Made by a program: the position numbers and the translations under genes. The notes under the pieces were generated by a model, which saw only the letters and a list, made by a program, of their open reading frames with translations, was not told where the DNA came from and searched no databases. DNA of 64,000 nt, taken from contig NW_019775453.1 of NCBI RefSeq assembly GCF_001039355.2, positions 327,118 through 391,117 on the forward strand, in the 5' to 3' direction. Position 1 is the stretch's first letter; every line of letters starts with the position of its first letter. Shown in pieces: positions 40,784 to 51,989 of the stretch. Source of the stretch: Lingula anatina (taxonomy: Eukaryota > Brachiopoda > Lingulata > Lingulida > Lingulidae).

Positions 40784-41374
40784 TCATTCGAAGTAGACGC
40801 CATATACGGTCGCCGTGGCAAAGATAGTCTTATTTTGAAACGTGCAGGTTGCGTAGTTGTCTTTTTTGTCGTCCCACAAGCATCTACTCGCATATTCAAA
40901 AGATTGATCTTTCTTCTGACCAACCACCACGAAACAGACAAACTTGTATCTATGAAACGGCTGGCGCTTAGTCCGCTTTTTAATCTCATCGCTCATTTTC
41001 TGGCACATGCGAGCGCAAACTTTTGGGTCATAATCAAGATCGCGAAGATAAGTGGTTAGAACATCTTCGATTATTTTTCGTGTTGGTCCGGCCAAAAATT
41101 TTGTTCCATCGTCTGGTTCCATTTTGTATGTGTTCTCCATTTTTGCTACCTCGGGGATAGATTTGAACAAGCTCCCTCTACCAGACGCGGCTCCCCCCTT
41201 TGAAGCCTTCCAGCGTGACATTTTGCGTCTCAGCAACAACAGTCCTCTATTCCCCGAGTCGCTCCCGCCATCAGAGTCCGCGACGGATTCCCTCCTTGAT
41301 GATTCTTCGGTGTTAGATGCCGGTGCCTGTGGCTCTCGACTAAGGGCCGCTAGTTTGCCCAAAAGCCCTGCCAT
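40784..41374 (-). CDS. DYNLT5: Tctex1-domain dynein light chain (DYNLT5/TCTEX1D1-like)
   Basis: A single coding exon gives 196 residues. The first ~95 are low-complexity and Ser/Arg/Gly-rich (S-R-R-E-S-V-A-D-S-D-G-G-S-D). The rest is a Tctex1 domain: M-E-N-T-Y-K-M-E-P, I-I-E-D-V-L-T-T-Y-L-R-D-L-D-Y-D-P, then M-S-D-E-I-K-K-R-T-K, R-Y-K-F-V-C-F-V-V-V-G-Q, S-R-C-L-W-D and a final A-T-A-T-V-Y-G-V-Y-F-E, the canonical end. Tctex-type chains dimerise and bind dynein intermediate chains or ciliary partners. I chose the ATG at 41374 (good context, purine at -3 and G at +4). An AG acceptor lies 3 nt upstream, and an in-frame ATG at 41422 would fall inside the intron. Confidence 0.85.
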   Translation of the reverse strand: MAGLLGKLAALSREPQAPASNTEESSRRESVADSDGGSDSGNRGLLLLRRKMSRWKASKGGAASGRGSLFKSIPEVAKMENTYKMEPDDGTKFLAGPTRKIIEDVLTTYLRDLDYDPKVCARMCQKMSDEIKKRTKRQPFHRYKFVCFVVVGQKKDQSFEYASRCLWDDKKDNYATCTFQNKTIFATATVYGVYFE

Positions 41375-41376
41375 GA

Positions 41377-41688
41377 CTGAAAAAATTAAACCTCGAGCTT
41401 TAACGTGGGACCTCAAAATCATTGAATATTAAGGTAATCATAGCCCCCAATCCCTTTAGCGAGTAGAAATTTGATATATCTTTTTGTAAGTATTTTAATA
41501 ATTTATAAGCAGTGAAAAAGAGGATCAATAACGCTGAGACATCTTAAGTTGCTACCTGAAAATGATACTAAAATCGATTCGCGAATCTCGTACACAGTGT
41601 ATCAAATAAAAGAAAAATACAGTTCGAAAATCACGAAATCACAGTCAACATGAAAAAATAAGGAAATATTAGCGGAAAAACCACTTAC
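41377..41688 (-). other. Probable 5' UTR intron of the DYNLT5-like gene
   Basis: On the minus strand a donor GTAAGT (bases 41688 downwards, after AAGAAGAAA) and an acceptor TTTTTTCAG (41377-41378) bracket 312 bases. This would place a non-coding first exon just above 41689 and supports translation from the ATG at 41374. Confidence 0.45.
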
Positions 41689-41689
41689 T

Positions 41690-42401
41690 TTCTTCTTGTC
41701 GTAACGGGAAATAGTGAAGATTTTCCTAAATTCCAATTAACAGCATCCGCGTCCCATTCCTTCTCCCAGTCTGCTCTGTTTCTATGCCCCTACTTTGTTG
41801 TCAGTAGTTGATATACGTGGTTGTGTTGACACAGATCATACACCTCACGGGCTTCAACCAAATACAATAGACGCAGCTCTATTTTAATGCACAAATCGAT
41901 CGTTTAGTTTATGGTCTTACTGGCCTTGTACATTTTCTAATGGTGTGTCAATTGTTCAGAATATGACAACAATGAAACTTGAGTGGAGAGCTGTATAGAC
42001 GTAACTAATAACTTTATGACACTAGGTTTACATAATATTCCATGTCGCATATTCAGTGCATTTATTGGTTTGTTGCGGCTGTATGCGGTGCACAATGTAG
42101 ATTTCATTTGGCTTCTGTACAAATGTAAAAGGCGTGTGTACTTGTTTTGCAATAACATTCCAAGTCAACTATTGTGTTGAAAGCATTTTTATTAAACACA
42201 ATTTAGGTATAATTTCTTGACATGTTTTAGGTGAAGTTATATCGGTTTGGATTAGAAAGAGACCAACAATTATGAGTAAAATTAGGGGTTTATTCTGAAT
42301 GGGTAATGTTAAAACACGCATTTAATATGAAATTTTTAAACAATTTTTCTCATCTCCATACTTCAACTCAATTTTATTTCCACAGTCTCATTCATAAAAA
42401 C
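41690..42401. other. Spacer between the DYNLT5-like and SAMD15-like genes
   Basis: It should contain the DYNLT5-like promoter and the 3' UTR of the SAMD15-like gene (minus-strand AATAAA at 42188-42193 and 42373-42378). I see no gene or repeat. Confidence 0.45.
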
Positions 42402-43754
42402 CTAATCGTCTTTTAATTTTGGTTCATAAAGTAGTAGCCATTCATGGAAAAGATCGGGATTCTGCAAGAAGAACTCGTGGATTGTCAGGTCTTCATATTT
42501 TTCTCCTGTAAACTGTTTCTGCTCCAGCCAAAGTGCGAGGGGCTCACGGCGAAACAGCATAATACAGCGGTCCCAGTAGGGTTCCTCTAGCCCCAGTAAA
42601 CGACGGATTGCACTGGTGATTACCTGTAGAGAGGATGCCTGATTAAAACATTAATCTTTACTGGGGATAATCCACAATGGACATAGAAAAAAGATTCACT
42701 TAGGTCCTGTACGGGTGGGTCCCGGCTGACTCTGGGCAGATGGCACAGGCATGTTATTTTTGCGCCCAGCGTCGCTCGGTATAGTTTATGTACACTTACT
42801 TATGTACACTTTTGTCCCTTACCTACCATGCATTGTAGTAGATATCAATTTTTATTTCACGATTTGGCAGAGGGTGACGTTGTTTCAGTCTGCAAGAGAG
42901 GATGCTCGGCATATCTTCATACAAAATATTTTTAGGAGAATTAAGCACACCTTGGTTACTTTCAAAGTTTTTACATTTCAGTATTTTGGTAACTTCTACA
43001 ATAATGTCACATCACATGCCATACCTTCATATGCTCAAAATCTACAATGCCAATTTTCGGTAATGTTTGGATATCGAGAAGAATCAGGCGTCGTCCGTTG
43101 ATTACATTGAGAAGGAAGCATTCCTATTGGGAAATCAAGAATTATAAATCGTGACCGAAAAATATTTGGAAAATTTGAAGTAGGATTTTAGTTAAAACTT
43201 CTATTGAAACGCATTCAAAATTGTTTGAATAGCACGTGGCGTTGAATGTTATAAAACATTGAAATAAATATGAATAAAAGCAGCATTGTCAGTTATGCAC
43301 TTACACACTTATTCCAAGCAATGAGCAACGTACATGTACATGACTCATAGTTCCAAGCCTGCACCACGATTAATTTAACTTTTTGTCCATTCATAATTTT
43401 TTTTAATCATGCATTTATGACTATTAACTAGTTAAATCATAGGGTACACCAAGCATCTAGGCCCTATTTGTTGGATTATATCATGCAATGATCTTAAAGT
43501 AAGAGTTTTGGCAGTAACCAGCATGGAAACGTTTTTGGTTTTTATAGATTTTTTGAAAAAAGTGCCCAAAACCTATCATGCAGAAGGACACAGTGCTATT
43601 ATAAAGGTCCTACCTTATATAAAGGAAATCCAAGTTTTTCTATCCAGTCAGCTACGTCCTCGCAACTCCAATTCAAGCACTCCGGAACAATGCGTTCAAC
43701 GTCGTACTTCGCGATTAACTTTCGCAAACGGTTATTTAAAATAGCTTTATCCAT
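42402..43754 (-). CDS. Small SAM-domain protein (SAMD15-like)
   Basis: Three phase-0 exons on the minus strand (43614-43754, 43025-43123, 42402-42623) encode 153 residues. Residues 25-95 form a SAM domain: L-N-W-S-C-E-D-V-A-D-W-I-E-K-L-G-F-P-L-Y-K, then E-C-F-L-L-N-V-I-N-G-R-R-L-I-L-L and L-P-K-I-G-I-V-D-F-E-H-M-K, then A-I-R-R-L-L-G-L-E-E-P. The C-terminal 60 residues (W-L-E-Q-K-Q-F-T-G, L-T-I-H-E-F-F) match the layout after the SAM domain in SAMD15. Human SAMD15 is much longer, with a long N-terminal region that is missing here. SAM domains mediate protein-protein contacts; no specific role can be read from the sequence. No upstream exon is evident, and the start is the first in-frame ATG with a strong fit to the domain. 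Confidence 0.8.
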
Positions 43755-45155
43755 ATAGATTATGGTTATCTCTAAAATCAATTTTGATTAACGAAAAAAA
43801 TCGCTTCATCATGTTGCTATGACAATGTTTGACCACATTTGATCTGTGACGACATAATGTTCATACTGCGTTGACGTAACGTATCGCATGACATCATCAT
43901 TGGGTGCCATTCACTCTCAGCAGGTTGGCTGACATGGATCGCCATGCCTATCTTGTGCAGTTTTCAGATCAAATACAGGGCATTTAGTTGGCACCCTGCC
44001 AATAGCGGAGACAAGGGCTAGTTTTACCCCGGGGTAAGTTGGCCCCTCGTCAATTTATGAAAAAGTACCTAAGAGGTAAAAAAATGTTTGATCACATAAT
44101 CTCACATAAAGGGACCATATCCGACAATGCCAAGTAAGCGACGAGGCAAGTTGGCCCACCTGACATCAGGTTTGTTTTTGTCAGACCCATCAGGCATTAC
44201 ATTTACATGAGCCATGTGGCATTACGTGAACCAAACAAGCCCGTTGCATCAGTAGCTATGTCCTTGTCGCTTGTTCTATAACCCGTATTTGTTCCTCCAT
44301 CTTATTCTCGGTTGGTTCTAGAAGGCCAAAGGTGTACTAACTGGGCCAAATAGTCCGGTCTCCCCTACCGCAGAAAACAGTCCTGTCCTCAAGTCGATTT
44401 AAGTCTACCGTCCTTTTGAGGACTCGATTAGCTTGATGTCCACCGGCTCAAGGAAATTTCCGCTTTTAAACACAGCCAAATTCAGCATCATAATTCCATT
44501 TCTTTTTATACATGTACAACCTGAACACTCTTTTATTTTATCAATATCATATTAATAAAATTACAAGTTGCAGAAATCATGCGCCAAAAGACAACTAGAT
44601 GAGAGAGAGAGAGAGAGAACCCCCGATCTCTTTATGCAGTCTGGTTGCGGTAAGACGTAAGTTTGACCTGTCTCCAGTTTAAAGCAAACGCCACAAAAAC
44701 AAAGCTTAACATAACAATAACAAAGAATGGCAGAATTAAAAAAACAAAGATGTACATAAAATACACTACTTATATTTATTATTATAAGAATAAAAATTAT
44801 GTACACATTTGATTTATGGGGAAACCAACAATGACTCAGCGGAAACCTCAATGCTGAAAATTTATCATATAAATTTTTCCCAGACAGGTTTCCTTTTTAG
44901 ACACATAATTTCTAAATTAAATAAAATTAACTGCCAGATTTTTATCTCCCTTAAGATAGGTGAAAGGAAACCATACACAGGTCATGAGATATAGCCATTA
45001 TTTACATTAATCTTTTACAATTAATGTGCGTCCACTACGATTGCCTGGTTTCCCAGTAATGTTTCCTGTTACACACTCCCTTTAGCTTGTCTTAAACCAA
45101 AACATTCATTTTTTTATTTCTTCAGTTTCTATTTCATATACATAGCAAAAAGGGT
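43755..45155. other. Spacer upstream of the SAMD15-like gene and downstream of the IgGFc-like gene
   Basis: No supported gene. A (GA)9 microsatellite lies at 44601-44618. A minus-strand AATAAA at 45113-45118 lies 38 bases past the IgGFc-like stop codon and may be its polyadenylation signal. Confidence 0.5.
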
Positions 45156-48100
45156 TTATGTTGGCAATGAAGAGTTCATAGCGCCATCTGGCGTACCCAC
45201 CGCATTGTCTCTCTGGTTTGTCTTCTGTATCAAAGTGGCTTCCAAATCGACAACTGCTTCTCTGCGTTTGTGGCGGTACAATAGGATAAGGGTTACAACG
45301 ATAGCCGCGATAATGAGAAGTACAATGGGCAAGGTTGTACCAAGAATAACCTTCATTTTCTCTTTTGTCCAAGCTATCTTTTGAAATGAAAAGTTGGACA
45401 TCTCTTTTGTTTCAATGTCTTTGTCTTTGAAATTAATGTGTAACCACCCTTCTTTTTCATCTTTCGTAGTCTTTAACATATCTTCAGCTGAAACGGAGTC
45501 ATTTTCCTTGTGCGTTTTTATCGTCGTTGTGACCGTCGTAGTCGGCGTTTCACTGATCACTGTCGCCAGGTCCTCGTCTACTAAACTATCACCGTCATCA
45601 TCAACTCCATTGGCTAGTTCTTCGTCAATCCTTCCATCACAATCGTTGTCTTTGCCGTCAGGACCAGGCGGGCTCTGGCTTGGGTGGCAGTGCTCACCTA
45701 TGCTTGCAAGCCGCATCCCTGCCGGGTATCCATAGGACTCCTGAGACCCAAACCCGTACATAAAGGCTGCGAAGGAGACAATAGGGGACAGATGGCGTAG
45801 CAAGTGAGTGCCCTTGGTGACTTTTAAGATATTTGCCGAGTACTCTGTATTAGCTATCACCTGCCATTCTCTGTCCCATTGGTCAATAGGTATTGTCTGA
45901 TTGTCCAGTCTCAGACCGCTGATTTCGGTCGTTTTGATGACCACCCCCACAAAGTTAGTGAAAGGGTAATAGCCGGCAGGCACAGTTGCAAAGGTGTAGT
46001 CAGAGGCGAACTGCTCGATGGGCGGTATGTACATCATGAACGGATCCTTCTTCACAGACCGTTTTGCTGTACACAAAACAAAACAAAAAGTGTGACTGAT
46101 CTGTTTCTGATTGAAATCTAAACCGTCTCTTTAATTTTTAATTTTTAATCGATAAGTGTGACCGAGGGATGTTTAATTTGACGGATAATCAACCGCTATT
46201 AAATTTGTTTTCGCCAACCCTTACTGGGCATCCGGGCCATGACTACCCTCTACCAGGGCGACTGATAGATTTTTCACAGATGGTCATTTTGGTTCAAACT
46301 CAGTTGTATTGTATTTTTACAGACAAGTTCTCCGTGGAATTTACTACTTACATGTCTTGCAAAACTGGGTTATCAAAATGGATTGGTTGCTTTCTATATA
46401 TAGGTACTCTTCAGAAGGAACATCTAACGTAAGAAACTGGCCAGCGTTCAATTGATATTTCGTGATGGTCGAATTCACAGTGGCCCGAACTGTGACTTCT
46501 GTTCCAGCTTTGCCGCCTAAAGATTGAAGAATAATATAAAACATGTTTGCCGACAGAACACCTACATACTTGAAGCGACAGAAAATCCAATTAATTTTCA
46601 TTTGTTTTATTTAAAGTTAATCATATCTAAAGGCCTAAAATCTAAAGCAGAAAGTGAACAAACAATGGAAAAAAGAAAAAAATTAAATAGCAAAAATATG
46701 GGGGTTTCTAAAGGGTTTCTAAAGTACAAAAATCAAATACATTTAACTTTGCCATACCTAAAACTCGAAAGAAATCGCCTTCCCTGTCCTCCGCCGTCGG
46801 CACAGTGACGAAGCGTTTTCCCCACGTATTCACAGGCGGTATGGCCTCCACGAGGTGATCCGTGCCGCGCCCACCACCAACGCTGGTCCGTTTGTTTCCT
46901 GACATTACTGCAATAGGTTTATTCGACACCACCTTAGTTCCTGTTAAGTCCACTTCATTCTGGACCTGCATGGTCTGGTACCTGTTCAACAGAACGCTGA
47001 GTGTCTCACCGTCCCCGTACCACCTGCTCCTGTAAGACACATTGACATTTCGCCCGTCGTTAGGGAATGTGAAATTCACCATGGTGTTGTCTTGGGTCGC
47101 CACAACTCCTAAAACGGTACAACGTTGGGCATTAAGGGATCATCCATTTTATCACCATTTTCACGAGTTTACAAACCGTGCGCTGGGAGGGAGCATGCTC
47201 TTTGTATGCTTTTAAATGATGATCTTCACCCCCAGGGGAGCTCTGGCATTTTTAGTTTTTTACCTTGTTCTCTCTGAAGAGGAGTAGGGGTAGAGGGGGT
47301 CTGGAAAAAAGTCTACTCTTTAAAAAAACTTTATCTTGGATAAAAGAATGGCTGACCCCTAAGGAATACTGTTACAGAATTACGATCAGATCTGACTCGC
47401 TATGATGACTTAAAACATGTTAATGATATCGCGCAATAAGAAAACAGACTAATCAGGGAAAGAAACAGACTAACGAAAAACAATGGCATTACCTATTTGC
47501 GATCCCACGTATTTGGACTCCTTTGGCCACGATGGGATGAAGTGAGTTGTCCCAAGAATGTCTGTAGGTAGGCATATGAAAGCATCCGTACTCATACTGA
47601 GTATGTTAGCACCATAAACAACGATTTCTTCTTCTGCTGTTATCAAGATGCCTTTGTTCTCTTTTTTCGTGCCTTCTAATTGAATATTTGCCGAGAGGCT
47701 CACCTCCGTCATGCTACCTCGTTGTACATGTACCTGAATGAGAAATAAAATCTATGGAATCGAAACTTAAGTGAAGTCGGACTAAGGTTCCCTTGTAATA
47801 TAGGCCAGATAAATTCAATAAATTAGTACACGAGTACGACCGACCTTTATTTTAAAGAAATCAGATTTTTTTTCGCACCTATTTTTTTAAATGGAAGAAA
47901 ATGCATTCAGTATTGGTTTGGTAAATGATAAAAAAATTGCAACTGACGTTCGGCTTCATTTTTTAAATTTTCCTACTCAAAAAACTGACCCTAACATTTA
48001 GCTGTATGCTCGTTAAACATCATAAGTTTTGAAAAAAAACATAAAAATAAATTATGTCAGCCTATACCCTGTTTACAGAGGGTCGCCAGATATGAGATTA

Positions 48101-51100
48101 ACCAGTAATCATTCTGTCTGACCTTAGAGTAAAAATGTGGAATACTTTAGGCATAGATGTAGATGGTATGTTCTCGCCTATCTAATGAGTTGAAGGATTT
48201 AACTTCACAAAAAAAATAAAATCAATTTATATCTGATAATGAATGAGATATACGACGTAGTGCAAACACTGATGGAGCACCGGAAGGAGTGGCGGGAAAC
48301 AATCAGTGCTTCCCGTGTTGGCGTCGGCTGACGCCCTCGACTCGACTCGATATCTGCCAAACTTGTTGTAAAATTATTGTCACTCAAACGTCAAAATGTA
48401 TACATACAGCCATTATTTTGTAATACCAACCCGTTTAACTTGAGATCGCGGCACTAACGGGGTGCTGATATTGACGGAGACGTCCTTCTCGTAGTCTGTG
48501 GTGAGGAACAGCTGAAGCTCCTCTGAGGTACGGCCGCGGCGTTTTATACTGTTCTCCTGGAAGATGATGATAAACTCGCGTCCTTTGTTGTCTGGGAGAT
48601 CTAGAATATTAGAAATAAACATTAATTATGAAATTGGAATCAGTTGTTGCCTAGATGCACTAGGAATTTATAGTATATGTGACAAGGGAACAAATAAATG
48701 AAAAAAATATGAAGAAGCAGATAGGTGGACTAATGACTGCATGAATAAATATATATGGGAAGATGGTCTTTAAATTTTTTTTCTTCATATTAATTTCTGG
48801 TGGCATCTTTGAACCGACCGTTAGATATGAGATTTATTCATCCCTTCCTGAAGCCGTGCTGTAGTGTGACAGTCGTTTTACGTAGCGAAAATTGGGTATC
48901 ATATGTGACATTTGCTTTCTTGAGACCATTGTTAATGGTCTTCTTTAATCGTCATCATTTTCACAATAGTCACAATGAAAATAAGTTATTGTCATACATA
49001 TGGAAAATATATATTCAAATTTTCAAGCGTTCAAGCGGTGTCATTTTTCATGCATTGGTTCAAGTATTGTAAACGTGCGTTACAACACAATTTCCCTACA
49101 TCTTGCCTTGTCTGTTTTTACGATTTATGTTTTGCCTTTTGCTCTGTTTATTTGATGAATAGGCAGTCTGTTATTCTGTACTTCCTAGTGTTATAGCTGT
49201 TGGCACAGGCGCTCACACAAAGACAAAAAAAATTGCAGATGGTTTCTAACAAAATATTTCGGGTTAAGCTCTCGTTAGTGTTATGTTATTGCCACATGCC
49301 GAGTTTTTGCTAAGATACAAGTTACATCTACGTTGTATTCTCATCACTACCATGATAATGAGTACATTATTCAAATATGGGTTCTTTCTCCTCGCATTCA
49401 GACAGACGTTTTTCTTTTTCCGAGAAAAAAAAATGGAAATTTTATAGACCTAATTAATCTCATTGTAAATGACGCTGACCACACATTAAATCGGGAAGTC
49501 TGGGGACAGGCAACACTGACCGCTGAATACTAAATAAAATCTTTAAGAATAGTTGCAAACGTCAAGAGCATACTAGGAAAAAACACGGAAAAAGTTGTGA
49601 CAAATAGTCACTGGCCGGAACTGAGTATGTTCTACGGTCGAAGAAAAAGGGCTCGGGCACATGAATCACGAGAGGGTGGTGAAATAATCTGGTGTATCAT
49701 ACATTGTTTCTATTACATCCGACTGCACGCGTTGACTTTGGCCGGTCTGTCCTTTCCTTACCCGTCACATTTTGGTGCAACTTGTATATTTTTACTCGAT
49801 GGTTATGTAAGAAACTGCAGCAATCCAAGTATTAATTAGAAAGAGTCAGTTTTCATGAGGCATTACTTATTTTTTACCTTAAGGAGGAAGTTCTGGAAAA
49901 TATTGACTTTTTTGAGGACAAACTTCGAGGAGAAAATTCTGGAAAATGTTACCCCCATTCTAAAGATTGTTTAACTTTTTCACGTTACTGAGGGCATTTT
50001 TCAATGTTGACTCTGAACACAAAACACGTCTTAAGATATTTTGCATTTTTTTTACAAAATAGACATCATGAAATGATACAAAAGCTAGCGATATAATACA
50101 CTGTAAAAACAGTGTTTAGCTCCGAGACACATTTCTAAGCGCCTGTTTTGCCTCATTTTTTCCACGCGTTTAGCACCTAAACACGTTTAGCCTATTAACA
50201 TGTTACACGCTTTGACGTGCCTCACGCCTAATAAATGTAGGGTGTATTTGTTTAACTTTAAGGTTGTAACGTTTTCAACTGTTTCAGTCATTACACACAC
50301 ACGCACGCGCGCGCGAAGTCACGGTCACCTTTACCTGCTATAGATATCTCTATCTATAACAGGGTACCGTGAACTGTCAACATAGTTGATTCACACCATC
50401 ATCTTTACAGCAGGACTTATTCATCCTTGTGTTAGCTGACCTTGCGAGGAAGTTAATTGGAATATATTTCTGAAAAACAAGTTAGGAAAATTCACTAGTT
50501 TACTAAAGACACGAAACAACTATCACTTTTACTCTAAAACATTTTTTTCATATTTTGATAAAATGCGTTAAGGTATTGATGTTCATTTATTTTTTCCGGA
50601 AGTAATGAACAATAGAACATCAGGATGATGGTGGGGTATTCATTATAATGGTTTATTTAAGCTTTCGTCACATGTTGGTTATTTTGGTAACGATAGTCGG
50701 AATATTTTTCAAATCGCACCGCTCTAGTCGCCGACTAACCCAAGCCCATTTTGGAATTAACCGCTAACTGTAGTTCATACAGCATAAGACGTGCTTTGGT
50801 GATTAATAAAAAACGTTTTCAAAACATTAAATAATGTTTTTCCAGAATGTTATAAAACGCTTATAAAACTGCAAGTGCATCATTTTGCATGGAGTTAAAA
50901 ACACCCATAACGTTACCATCACCATCATGTAACCAGCTGATAACGTCGTGAAAACGTTATTTGTTATTTGGATTATTACTTAATGGGCCTATTTTAAATA
51001 ATCACACGTTACTGCAAGGAAGGACACAACGCGTTCGAGCAGGCTGCTTCTCGCCTCCAACAGCCCCATATGTTTACAAGGGGAAGTGTTAAGCAAAATT

Positions 51101-51989
51101 GTTGAGTCTTGTAATAAACTTGTTATGGGATCGTATATATGGGATTGTGAAGCATTTTTTTTTTGTGACGAGCTTGAAAAGCTAAACATGTTGTTTAGCA
51201 GCTCCACGCGTTAAGGAATTCCACACCTATAGCAGCTCCATATGTTTAGCAGCCTCACGCGCTTAGCAGGGGAAATGCTTAGCCAATGTGCTTAGCTTGT
51301 GATAGACTTGTTATAGAATCATATGCCGGTGAAGCTTAACACATAGCTAATCGTGTAACAATGCCAACGTGTCTAGCTTTTTCTTCTGTGAAACGTTTGA
51401 AAAGCTATACGCGTTTAGCATTTACACAGATTTCTAAATGCGTATAGGTGCCTAACGTGTGTTGCATGTATTTAAATGCTAAACACTGTTTTTACAGTGT
51501 AGTAATAATCTTAATTGATGGAAGATGCAGAGATGAGAAGATGCTAAGATGCAGCTAATTATTAGTTATCGTTAATGTTTAACATAAAAATTTACAAAAA
51601 ACTGTTTTAATAGTCAATAAACCAAAAGACTATCACAACAAATATGATCTCAAACCCGTTAAATGGGCCGTTTTCGCAAAATAAGCCCACATGCAATGTA
51701 TAAATCATCAAAAGAGTCACTAAAGAGTGAAAACTGTACATACATGATAGTAGGAATCTTAATTGATGGAAGATGATAACGGCGTGCTAAGATGCAACAA
51801 ATGATCAAAAGAACCAAGAAAGAGTGAAAACTGTTTCTACATGTAAACCATGCTATCGAAAAATAATAAACCAATCTTAACGTTCAGATATAATTATTCC
51901 TAAGGTGTCAACCTACCTTCTTTTGCCAAAATCTGTGTTAACGCTATCAAACCAACCACCAAGGCGCCGCAAAAACTTATTCTGTACAT
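45156..51989 (-). CDS. IgGFc-binding-like single-pass membrane protein
   Basis: Six exons on the minus strand (51917-51989, 48431-48600, 47493-47733, 46758-47108, 46352-46516, 45156-46066) total 1,911 nt and 636 residues. Residues 1-23 are a signal peptide (C-G-A-L-V-V-G-L-I-A-L). Residues about 70-450 resemble the N-terminal region of IgGFc-binding proteins: G-V-V-A-T-Q-D-N-T-M-V-N-F, K-P-I-A-V-M-S-G-N, D-H-L-V-E-A-I-P-P-V-N-T-W-G-K, I-L-I-T-Q-F and M-Y-G-F-G-S-Q-E-S-Y-G-Y-P-A-G. Residues 467-500 hold two acidic D-x-D-x-D-G loops (D-N-D-C-D-G-R-I-D-E-E and D-D-D-G-D-S-L-V-D-E) of a calcium-binding type. A Thr-rich stalk, a membrane span at 573-597 and a 39-residue tail follow. Despite the name, invertebrates lack IgG, so ligand and role are unknown; adhesion or recognition is inferred. 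All phases close. Confidence 0.88.
48601..50098. other. Remaining part of intron 1 of the IgGFc-like gene
   Basis: No gene, RNA or clear repeat seen. Short open stretches around 48800, 49333 and 49597 have no similarity I recognise and no supporting splice sites. The smaller introns of this gene (47734-48430 and 47109-47492) are likewise without visible features. Confidence 0.45.
50099..51499. mobile_element. 1.4-kb TIR element, non-autonomous, in intron 1 of the IgGFc-like gene
   Basis: A perfect 22-bp inverted repeat starts CACTGTAAAAACAGTG at 50099 and ends with its complement at 51499. TA flanks both ends (50097-50098 and 51500-51501), consistent with a TA target duplication. The interior has no transposase. 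It is filled with variants of a cgtttagc/gcgcttagcag motif in both orientations and a partial direct repeat (from about 51058 and about 51233) containing ccatatgttta and aaacttgttat/agacttgttat. The TIR is itself partly palindromic. Confidence 0.8.
51505..51840. repeat. Degenerate tandem repeat beside the TIR element
   Basis: The phrase aatcttaattgatggaagatg occurs at 51507 and again near 51756, and aagagtgaaaactgt occurs near 51724 and 51819. These are two imperfect units in the same intron. No coding content. Confidence 0.6.

Noticed and set aside
40835-41432. Open reading frames on the + strand over the DYNLT5-like gene
   Set aside because: They are antisense shadows of the Tctex1 coding exon, whose domain signature is clear on the - strand.
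45394-46121. Open reading frames on the + strand within the IgGFc-like last exon
   Set aside because: Antisense shadows; the - strand frame has the conserved domain, membrane span and closed phases.
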